From: JBOGGN01 sp050744165
Lineage (GTDB): Bacteria > Actinomycetota > Acidimicrobiia > Acidimicrobiales > Palsa-688
Direction of reading: 5' to 3'
Assembly: GCA_050744165.1 (NCBI GenBank)
Contig: JBOGGN010000456.1
Coordinates: 1-14,749 of the forward strand
DNA: 14,749 nt
The translations under genes and the position numbers were made by a program. A model generated the notes under the pieces. The model made no database searches and was not told the origin of the DNA. It worked only from the letters and a program-made list of their open reading frames with translations. Positions within the stretch are counted from its first letter, which is position 1, and each line of letters starts with the position of its first letter. This document shows, piece after piece, positions 6,633 to 12,761 of this stretch.

Positions 6633-6662
6633 CCGGGCCGGTGGTTGCAACCACCGGCCCGG
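6633..6662. terminator. 30-bp perfect palindrome, probable bidirectional terminator
   Basis: The 15-base arm ccgggccggtggttg (6633-6647) is followed immediately by its exact reverse complement (6648-6662). It lies in the 73-base gap between two convergent genes (stops at 6612 and 6686). As RNA it forms a stem of about 13 bp with a UGCA-type loop from either strand. There is no following T-run, which fits the U-tract-less hairpins reported at actinobacterial 3' ends. Termination is inferred from position and structure. Confidence 0.75.
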
Positions 6663-6685
6663 CGCCGCGCCCCGCCGGCGACGCC

Positions 6686-7741
6686 TTAGAGCCGGGCGGC
6701 CACCTCGTTGGCCAGCAACCGCCCCGTTGGCGACAGCACAACACGTCCGCCCCGCCAAGTCACCAGGCCATCGAGCGCCGGGTCAGCCAACGGCAACGCC
6801 GACGCCGGGACGCCCTTGCGGGTTCGCAACGACAACTGGAGCGCCTCGCGTGCGCGGCCGTCGGCGTCGAGAATCTCCTCCCCCGCCCCCGGCGAGCGCC
6901 CGGAGCCGATGAGTTCCAGGTAGCGCTCGGGGGTGCGGACGTTCCACCACCGCCGGCCCCGCCGATGCGAGTGGGCGGCGCAACCGATGCCCCGGTAGTC
7001 GCCCTGGTCCCAGTACAGGCGGTTGTGGCGGCATTCAAAACCGGGCTTGGCCCAGTTGGAGATCTCGTACCAAGAGAGGCCGGCCGCCGCCAGCAGGTCG
7101 TCGGCGACCAGGTACTTGTCCGCCTGGTCGTCGTCGTCGGGCCAGCGGGCCGGGTCTCGGGCGAGCGGCGTCCCCGGTTCGACGGTGAGCGCGTAGGCAC
7201 TGAGGTGTTCGGGGCCGAGGGCCAGGGCCGCCTGAAGCGTCGCCACCCAATCCGCCGCTGACTCCCCGGTGGCGCCGTAGATCAGGTCGAGGTTGAGGGA
7301 CCCGAACCCGGCGTCGCGTGCCCAGTCGACGGCTCGGTCGACCGTGGCCGGGTCGTGCCGGCGGCCCAAGGCGGCCAGCACGGCGGGCTGCATGGACTGC
7401 ACGCCAAACGACAGGCGGTTGACGCCCGTCTCGCGGTAGGTGGCCAACAACGGGCGAGTTACCGTTTCCGGGTTGCACTCCACCGTGACCTCGGCCCCGT
7501 CCTGACGGGGGATCACTTCGAGGATCGACACCAGGAGCGGCGCGGGCAAAAGCGACGGGGTCCCACCACCGAAGAACACCGAGGTGGCCAGCGGAAGGTC
7601 CGCCTCGACCACCTCACGACGGCAGGCGGCGGCGTAGTCCGCCATCAAACCTTCGCGATCGGTCCAGGTCGCGAAGTCGCAGTAGTCGCAGCGGTGCTGG
7701 CAGAAGGGAATGTGGACGTAGACCCCGAACTCGCTCGTCAT
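6686..7741 (-). CDS. hemW: HemW, radical-SAM heme chaperone (formerly 'oxygen-independent coproporphyrinogen oxidase-like')
   Basis: This encodes 351 residues, slightly shorter than E. coli HemW. The radical-SAM cluster motif is Cys14-x3-Cys18-x2-Cys21 in YVHIPFCQHRCDYCDF, followed by FFGGGTPSLLP (56-66), the glycine-rich SAM-binding strand. NRLSFGVQS (108-116), LDLIYGATGES (151-161) and the HNRLYW motif (239-244) mark the HemW branch rather than HemN, which makes protoporphyrinogen IX. The family binds heme and delivers it to respiratory proteins, with SAM and a 4Fe-4S cluster. ATG 7741 overlaps the rsmE stop (ATGA), so the two are translationally coupled. The same frame stays open far upstream through rsmE, but that part is a GC-rich shadow. 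The gene ends at the palindromic terminator region. Confidence 0.93.
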   Translation of the reverse strand: MTSEFGVYVHIPFCQHRCDYCDFATWTDREGLMADYAAACRREVVEADLPLATSVFFGGGTPSLLPAPLLVSILEVIPRQDGAEVTVECNPETVTRPLLATYRETGVNRLSFGVQSMQPAVLAALGRRHDPATVDRAVDWARDAGFGSLNLDLIYGATGESAADWVATLQAALALGPEHLSAYALTVEPGTPLARDPARWPDDDDQADKYLVADDLLAAAGLSWYEISNWAKPGFECRHNRLYWDQGDYRGIGCAAHSHRRGRRWWNVRTPERYLELIGSGRSPGAGEEILDADGRAREALQLSLRTRKGVPASALPLADPALDGLVTWRGGRVVLSPTGRLLANEVAARL

Positions 7742-8562
7742 TGGGCCGAGTCCGTTTCGGCTCCTGCCGGGGCCGTGCTGGCCGCGCTCGCCGAGCCACC
7801 CGAGGCAGCCGAGCCACCCGAGGTAGCCGACCGAACCACACCCGAGCGCAGCGCGCACAGGAGGAGGCCCGCCGCCATGGCCGCCGTCTCCGACCGGAGG
7901 ACTGAAGTCCCCAGGCTGACCTGAGGCAGGCCGAGCGCCAGCTCCGCCTCGTCCCAGCCTCCCTCCGGTCCCACCACCACCGTTGGCCAGGAGATGTCCA
8001 GAGCCCGCCCCCCGACCTGTGCCATGGCAACGCCGCTGGCGGCGGTCAGGAGCGACCGCAAGGACGTCACGTCCGCGACCGCGGGGAGCCATACCCGCCG
8101 GCTCTGCATGGCCGCACCGAAAGCCACGGCGCGAAGCCGCGCCACTTCTCGTGCGGCCTTGTCCGCGTCCCACCGCAGCACCGTGCGGGCCGTCGTCAGG
8201 GGAAAGATCCGGTCCACTCCCGCCTCCACGAGCTTCTGGACCGTCCACTCGGGCCGTTCCCCTTTGGTCAGGGCGAAGCCCACCGTGATGGCTGGCACGG
8301 GCACCGGCGAGGCGGCCACCTCGGAGATCGACTCGAGCGCGGCCGCACCCTGGAACCGGCACCGCCGCCACCCCCCGGCGCCATCCGACGCCGTGACCTC
8401 CTCGCCGGCGCGCAGCCGCAGGACCCGGGCCAGGTGATGCTCGTCGTCGGGCGACAACTGTGGCTGGCCGAGGTCGGCGACAAAGACGTGGGCGGCAGCG
8501 CCCAGCCACGGTGGGACGCCATCCAGCCCGGACTCACTGGTCAGCGGTGGCCCTCCGCCCAA
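7738..8562 (-). CDS. rsmE: RsmE, 16S rRNA (uracil-1498-N3)-methyltransferase
   Basis: This SPOUT-class SAM methyltransferase methylates N3 of U1498 in the ribosomal decoding region. An N-terminal PUA-like domain (about residues 22-88, with LSPDDEHHLARVLRLRAGE) is followed by the knotted catalytic domain. That domain has VQKLVEAGVDRIFPLTTART (108-127), VVVGPEGGWDEAE (195-207) and LGTSVLRSETAAMAAGLL (217-234), all diagnostic. At 274 residues it is longer than E. coli RsmE. The excess is about 20 residues at the N-terminus and a Ser/Ala/Gly-rich tail of about 35 residues partly encoded by an 18-base tandem repeat. The TTG at 8562 begins the frame 13 bases after the dnaJ stop. No in-frame ATG or GTG precedes the conserved region, and GGAGGG lies inside this start, so the exact start is uncertain. 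It overlaps hemW by 4 bases. Confidence 0.92.
   Translation of the reverse strand: MGGGPPLTSESGLDGVPPWLGAAAHVFVADLGQPQLSPDDEHHLARVLRLRAGEEVTASDGAGGWRRCRFQGAAALESISEVAASPVPVPAITVGFALTKGERPEWTVQKLVEAGVDRIFPLTTARTVLRWDADKAAREVARLRAVAFGAAMQSRRVWLPAVADVTSLRSLLTAASGVAMAQVGGRALDISWPTVVVGPEGGWDEAELALGLPQVSLGTSVLRSETAAMAAGLLLCALRSGVVRSATSGGSAASGGSASAASTAPAGAETDSAQ
7790..7825 (-). repeat. 18-bp tandem repeat (two units) in the rsmE 3' end
   Basis: Two units read gccgagccacccgaggca (7790-7807) and gccgagccacccgaggta (7808-7825), differing at one base, with a partial third unit after them. They encode part of the Ser/Ala/Gly-rich tail of RsmE (SGGSAASGGSAS), beyond the conserved catalytic domain. Confidence 0.85.
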
Positions 8563-8575
8563 CCGAGCTGCGGAG

Positions 8576-9736
8576 CTATTTGAACGCGTGGCGGATCTTG
8601 GAGAACAGCCTCGCGTCAGGGGGCGACACCGGCTCGTCGCGCAGCGCCGCCAGCTGGCGAAGCAGCTCCTCCTGCTCCTTCGACAGGTCGGTGGGCACGT
8701 CGACCACGACCGTGATCAACAAGTCGCCCCGGCCGCGGCCCTGGAGCACGGGAACGCCCCGACCACGAAGGCGGACGACCTGGCCCGTTTGGGTCCCGGG
8801 GGCCAACGCCAGCTCCTCTGGACCGTCCAGCGTCTCGAAAGGAAGCGACACACCGAGCGACGCCTGGGTCATGGCCAGATGGAGCTCGTGGTGCAGGTCG
8901 TTACCGGAACGCTGCAGCCGGGCGTGGGGGTGGACCCGCAGGTGGACGAACAAGTCGCCCGGGGGGCCACCTCGCGGGCCCGAGGCACCTCGCCCGGGCA
9001 GGCGCAGGGTGGAGCCGTTATCGACGCCGGCGGGCACCTCGACCATGAAGGAGCGTTCCTCGTTCTTCCGGCCCTGGCCGCGGCACTCCACGCAGGGGCT
9101 GGCGATCTCCCGCCCGGTGCCGCCGCAACGGGTACACGGGCTGGCCGTCACCATCTGGCCCAGGATCGATTGGCGCACCCGGCGCAACTCGCCGGTGCCC
9201 TGGCAGATCGAGCAGGAGGTCGGGAACGTCCCCGGGCGGGCGCCCGACGCCCCGCACGCGGTGCATGGCGCGGGCAGGCGAACGGTGATCTCACGCGCCA
9301 CGCCGAAGACGGCCTCGGCGAACTCGAGGTCGAGCACCGTCTCGCTGTCCTCGCCGGCGGGTGGGCCGGCGCGGCCACCCCGTCGCCCCGCGGTGGCGCC
9401 GCCGAAGGGGCTGGCACCGCCAAAAAAGGCGTCGAACAAGTCGCCAAGCCCGGTGGCGCCGAACCCCGTGAACGGGTCGCCTGCGCCCGTGCCGGCCGCC
9501 CCGGTGCCTCGGATGGCTTCGGGCCCGAACATGTCGTAGCGCCGGCGGCGCTCGGCGTCCCTCAGGGTCTCATACGCCAGCGTCACGGCCTTGAACTTGT
9601 CCTCGGCCTGGGGATCGTCGGGGTTCGCGTCGGGGTGCAGCTCTCGGGCCAGCTTGCGATAGGCCTTCTTGATCTCGTCCTCGGTGGCCTGTTGGCTCAC
9701 GCCAAGGAGCGCGTAGAAGTCTTCGGTCACGGCCAT
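8576..9736 (-). CDS. dnaJ: DnaJ (Hsp40) co-chaperone
   Basis: This cytoplasmic co-chaperone stimulates DnaK ATPase and hands over unfolded clients. The protein is 386 residues from ATG 9736 (MAVTEDFYALLGVS). The frame stays open upstream to 9790, but those residues do not look like a J-domain start and no ribosome binding site supports them. The J-domain (about 5-70) has the HPD motif at 34-36. A Gly/Phe region spans about 75-125. Four CxxCxGxG zinc modules follow, with cysteine pairs at 158/161, 175/178, 201/204 and 215/218. The C-terminal substrate-binding and dimerisation region ends near 350. All functional elements are intact. It lies 81 bases after hrcA in the same direction, which suggests heat-shock co-regulation. 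This is the hrcA-linked type of actinobacterial dnaJ. Confidence 0.96.
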   Translation of the reverse strand: MAVTEDFYALLGVSQQATEDEIKKAYRKLARELHPDANPDDPQAEDKFKAVTLAYETLRDAERRRRYDMFGPEAIRGTGAAGTGAGDPFTGFGATGLGDLFDAFFGGASPFGGATAGRRGGRAGPPAGEDSETVLDLEFAEAVFGVAREITVRLPAPCTACGASGARPGTFPTSCSICQGTGELRRVRQSILGQMVTASPCTRCGGTGREIASPCVECRGQGRKNEERSFMVEVPAGVDNGSTLRLPGRGASGPRGGPPGDLFVHLRVHPHARLQRSGNDLHHELHLAMTQASLGVSLPFETLDGPEELALAPGTQTGQVVRLRGRGVPVLQGRGRGDLLITVVVDVPTDLSKEQEELLRQLAALRDEPVSPPDARLFSKIRHAFK

Positions 9737-9817
9737 GGTCACATCATGGTACGTGGCGGGTATGCCGTACCCGGCGACGGCGCTCGGCACCCGGGAACCC
9801 GGGCCTACCGGGCCGGA

Positions 9818-10840
9818 TCAGGCGCTGCGACCGTCGGTCAGCGCCCGACCCAGGCGCTGGCTCACCACCGCCACTGCAGCCATCGCCTGGTCGTAGTGCA
9901 TGCGGGTCGGCCCCAGCACGCCCACCGATCCGACCCGCTCCCCCTCGACCTGGTACGGCGCCACGACGACCGAGCACCCGGCCAGGGCCACCACGCCGTG
10001 CTCGGTACCGATGGCTACCGATAGGCCCCGGTTGATCACGTCATGCAGCAGGCTGACCAGCACGAACTGCTGCTCGAGGATGGTGAGCACCTGGCGAATG
10101 GTGCCGATGGCGTCGAAGCTGGCCGCCATGCGGGCAGCACCGCCGACGAAGACCGAATCCGGCTCCCGCTCAGCGCCGTGGCCGCTCTGCAGCACGACCA
10201 AACCGACCCGCGTGACGTCATCGACGACCGGGTCGCCCGAGGTGAGGACGGTGCCGTCGAGGCCGGTCCCCATCGGGGCTCCGACGAGGATCCGCGACAG
10301 CTGCGCCGACGCCGCCGCCAGCTGACGATCGGTGACCTGGGCGGCCACGTCAAAGAACCGCCGCTCGACCGCCGCGTTGGACAGCACCGCCACCAAGAGC
10401 ACCGAGCCCCCGCCTCGCCCGAGAAGCTGCACCGACAGGATGGTCGCCACCTCGTGGAGAGGCGCGGTGACCACGGCGGCGCAGTCGGTGAGGTTTGCCA
10501 GCAGGCGGGTGGTGTCGTGCAGCATCTGTTCCAACTCGCCGTGGGCCCGGGCGAAAAAATCCCGGACCTGCTGATTCTGGGCCGCGCCGAGGGAACCGGG
10601 CGGCGTCAGGGAATCCACGAAGAACCGGTATCCCTTGTCGGTCGGCACCCGTCCCGCCGAGGTATGGGGCTGCACCAGGTACCCCTCACGCTCGAGGAGG
10701 CCCATCTCGTTGCGAACCGTGGCCGACGAAACGGCCAGCCCGGGCAGCCGCGCCACCGCGGCCGAGCCGACCGGTTGCGCCGTGTCGATGTACTCCTCCA
10801 CCACGGCTCGGAGGATGGCGGCCTTGCGAGAGTCCAACAT
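9818..10840 (-). CDS. hrcA: HrcA, heat-inducible transcription repressor
   Basis: This represses chaperone genes (groESL, dnaK-type operons) by binding CIRCE inverted repeats, with GroEL as co-factor. The protein is 340 residues, normal for the family. The N-terminal winged helix (about 1-75) has the signature RKAAILRAVVEEYIDTAQPVGS and SSATVRNEMGLLEREGYLVQPHTSAGRVPTDKGYR across residues 5-72. A GAF-like central domain follows, ending in MHYDQAMAAVAVVSQRLGRAL near the C-terminus. ATG 10838-10840 has no Shine-Dalgarno sequence upstream. A -10-like TAATCT lies 12 bases before it, so a very short leader is possible. No CIRCE (TTAGCACTC-N9-GAGTGCTAA) is visible in front of hrcA or dnaJ, so autoregulation would need a divergent operator or none. 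Confidence 0.95.
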   Translation of the reverse strand: MLDSRKAAILRAVVEEYIDTAQPVGSAAVARLPGLAVSSATVRNEMGLLEREGYLVQPHTSAGRVPTDKGYRFFVDSLTPPGSLGAAQNQQVRDFFARAHGELEQMLHDTTRLLANLTDCAAVVTAPLHEVATILSVQLLGRGGGSVLLVAVLSNAAVERRFFDVAAQVTDRQLAAASAQLSRILVGAPMGTGLDGTVLTSGDPVVDDVTRVGLVVLQSGHGAEREPDSVFVGGAARMAASFDAIGTIRQVLTILEQQFVLVSLLHDVINRGLSVAIGTEHGVVALAGCSVVVAPYQVEGERVGSVGVLGPTRMHYDQAMAAVAVVSQRLGRALTDGRSA

Positions 10841-10852
10841 GGTTGAACGAAC

Positions 10853-10858
10853 AGATTA
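10853..10858 (-). promoter_or_regulatory. -10-like element upstream of hrcA
   Basis: TAATCT on the minus strand fits TANNNT and lies 12 bases before the hrcA ATG. No convincing -35 is visible at 16-18 bases. The call rests on position and on the lack of a ribosome binding site, and is tentative. Confidence 0.3.
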
Positions 10859-10890
10859 CTTCGGACCCTGTGGACAGAGTCGGTTTGGGC

Positions 10891-10949
10891 CTCAGCCGGG
10901 GCCAGCCGAGGTCAGCCGAGGTCAGCCGAGGCCAGCCGAGGCCAGCCGC
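10891..10949. repeat. Decamer tandem repeat (about six units) between the sat-cysC stop and hrcA
   Basis: The units follow gYcagccgag with a 10-base period: ctcagccggg, gccagccgag, gtcagccgag twice, gccagccgag and a last partial unit. Nearly all variation is C/T at the second position. The array fills half of the 114-base gap between hrcA (start 10840) and the sulfate-activation gene (stop 10955). A 10-base period is close to one DNA helical turn, so protein binding on one face is possible. Replication slippage alone would also explain it. Confidence 0.85.
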
Positions 10950-10954
10950 CCTTC

Positions 10955-12682
10955 CTACGAAGCGGAGACGAAGCCCTCTCGCTCGAGGTGCAGGATGATC
11001 TGCTGGGCCGCTTCCTCGGCGGAGAGCGCCGAGGTGTCGACCACCACTTCGGACTCGGTCGGTGCCTCGTAGGGGTCCGAAATCCCGGTGAACTCCTTGA
11101 TCAGCCCGGCCCGGGCCTTGGCGTAGAGGCCCTTGCGGTCCCGCTGCTCGCACACGTCGATGGGGGTGTCGATGTGGACCAGCACGAAACCGCCGTGTGG
11201 GGCGATCATCGAGCGCACCTCTTGGCGCACCGACTCGTAGGGGGCGATGGGGGCGCAGATGGCGATGCCCCCGTTCTTGGTGATCTCGGAGGCGACGAAG
11301 CCGATGCGGCGGATGTTGATGTCGCGGTGTTCCTTTGAAAAGCCAAGCTCCGACGACAGGTTCTTGCGCACGATGTCGCCGTCGAGCAGGGTCACCGGCC
11401 GCCCGCCGACCTCCAGGAACTTGGTCAGCAGCACGTTGGCGATTGTCGATTTCCCCGACCCGGACAGCCCGGTGAAGAACACCGTGAAGCCCTGCTGGTG
11501 CCGGGGCGGGTAGCTGCGGCGCAGCTCGGTCGCCACGTCGGGGTAGGTGAACCACGCCGGGATCTCCCGGCCCTCGTTGAGCCGCGTGCGCAGCTCGGTG
11601 CCGGAGATGTTGAGGGTGTGAGTGCCGAAGGGGACCTCGTCCTCGGGCTGGTAGGCGTCCTGCTCGGGGACGTACAGCATCATCTGGAAGGGGACCATGC
11701 CGACGCCGAGCTCCTTGGTGTTGGCCGCCAGCAGCTCCTGGGCCTCGTAGGGCCCGTAGAACGGCTTGCCGTCGGCGTCCTTGCCCGGCCCCGCGTGGTC
11801 TCGGCCCACGATCAGGTGGGTGCAGCCGTGGTTCTTGCGGATAATGGCGTGCCACACCGCCTCCCGGGGCCCGCCCATGCGCATGGCGAGGGGCAGCAGG
11901 GAAAGCATGGCGGTGTGCATCGGGTAGCTCTTCAGCACCGCCTGGTAGCACCGCACCCTGGTGTAGTGGTCCACGTCGCCGGGCTTGGTCATGCCCACCG
12001 AGGGGTGGATGAGGAGGTTGGCCTCGAGCTCCGCCGACGCCCGACGGGTCAGCTCCACGTGCGCCCGGTGCATCGGGTTGCGGGTCTGGAACGCCACCAC
12101 CTGGCGCCACCCGAGCCGGCTGAACTCGGCCCGCAGCTCCGCCGGCGTCAGCCGCAGCGTCTTGAAGTCGTAGTGGGCCGGCGCCTGGACGCCCTCGACC
12201 CGGCCGGCCACGTACACCGGGTTAGTCCGGTCGAGGACGTGGGCCACGCCGGGATGCAGCCGGTCGCCGGTACCGTAGACGGCCTCGACCTCCTCGCCCC
12301 TGTCGGGGACCCACACCTCCGACACGTGGAGCACGCCGAGCATCACGCCCTCGGCGTCGCGCAGCGCCAGGCGGCCACCGGCGCCGAGTTGGTGCTGGTC
12401 CACGAACGCCTGGGGCAGGTCAAGCACGATGGGGATGGGCCACAAGGTGCCGTCCGCCAGCCGCATCGACTCGCACACCGAGTGGTAGTCGGCCTGGCCC
12501 AGGAACCCCGTCAGGGGCGAGAAACCGCCGTTCATCAACAGCTCCAGGTCGCACTGCTGGCGGGGCGTCAGGTCCCACGAGGGCCAGTCCCGAGATTCGG
12601 CCTTGAGCTCGGCCACCCGACGGTCGGCGGCATACAGGTTGATGAGCTTGCCCCCGTGCGGGGCAACAAGATGATCGGTCAC
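10955..12682 (-). CDS. sat-cysC: Bifunctional sulfate adenylyltransferase / adenylylsulfate kinase (PAPS synthetase)
   Basis: The fused enzyme makes adenosine 5'-phosphosulfate from sulfate and ATP, then phosphorylates it to PAPS. Residues about 1-390 are Sat-type ATP sulfurylase, with QTRNPMHRAH (199-208) and VGRDHAGPGKD (292-302) in the active site. Residues about 397-572 are an APS kinase, with the P-loop GLSGSGKST (405-413), LLDGDIVRKNLSSELGFS (432-449) and RRIGFVASEITKNGG (458-472). Both halves keep their motifs, so both activities are likely. This differs from the heterodimeric CysDN arrangement of many bacteria. The 575 residues from GTG 12682 match the family, and no Shine-Dalgarno sequence precedes the start. 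It lies between lepA and hrcA with gaps of 79 and 114 bases, and no other sulfur genes are present, so it may be its own transcription unit. PAPS could feed assimilation or sulfotransferases. Confidence 0.95.
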   Translation of the reverse strand: MTDHLVAPHGGKLINLYAADRRVAELKAESRDWPSWDLTPRQQCDLELLMNGGFSPLTGFLGQADYHSVCESMRLADGTLWPIPIVLDLPQAFVDQHQLGAGGRLALRDAEGVMLGVLHVSEVWVPDRGEEVEAVYGTGDRLHPGVAHVLDRTNPVYVAGRVEGVQAPAHYDFKTLRLTPAELRAEFSRLGWRQVVAFQTRNPMHRAHVELTRRASAELEANLLIHPSVGMTKPGDVDHYTRVRCYQAVLKSYPMHTAMLSLLPLAMRMGGPREAVWHAIIRKNHGCTHLIVGRDHAGPGKDADGKPFYGPYEAQELLAANTKELGVGMVPFQMMLYVPEQDAYQPEDEVPFGTHTLNISGTELRTRLNEGREIPAWFTYPDVATELRRSYPPRHQQGFTVFFTGLSGSGKSTIANVLLTKFLEVGGRPVTLLDGDIVRKNLSSELGFSKEHRDINIRRIGFVASEITKNGGIAICAPIAPYESVRQEVRSMIAPHGGFVLVHIDTPIDVCEQRDRKGLYAKARAGLIKEFTGISDPYEAPTESEVVVDTSALSAEEAAQQIILHLEREGFVSAS

Positions 12683-12690
12683 AATTGCTG

Positions 12691-12696
12691 AGCATA
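12691..12696 (-). promoter_or_regulatory. -10-like element for a possibly leaderless sat-cysC transcript
   Basis: TATGCT on the minus strand fits TANNNT and ends eight bases before the GTG at 12682. That spacing would put the transcription start at or next to the start codon. There is no ribosome binding site and no good -35 at 17 bases. Tentative. Confidence 0.35.
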
Positions 12697-12761
12697 CTGG
12701 TCAGGATTTAGGGGTGGAAAATGCGCCGCCCCACGCGCCTCACGCCCTCCCGAGCGCCCAG

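Noticed and set aside
7742..8509. Upstream extension of the hemW reading frame to a 607-residue protein
   Set aside because: It runs antiphase through rsmE, which has full family motifs, and its translation is Gly/Arg/Pro-rich shadow. HemW begins naturally at MTSEFGVYVHIPFC.
9748..9771. ggtacg/cgtacc inverted repeat in the hrcA-dnaJ gap
   Set aside because: Only six paired bases around a 12-base loop, unlike CIRCE. It is not distinguishable from chance.
10686..12110. 474-residue minus-strand open frame
   Set aside because: It overlaps sat-cysC and hrcA in another frame, with Arg/His/Pro-rich composition and no domain. It is a high-GC shadow.
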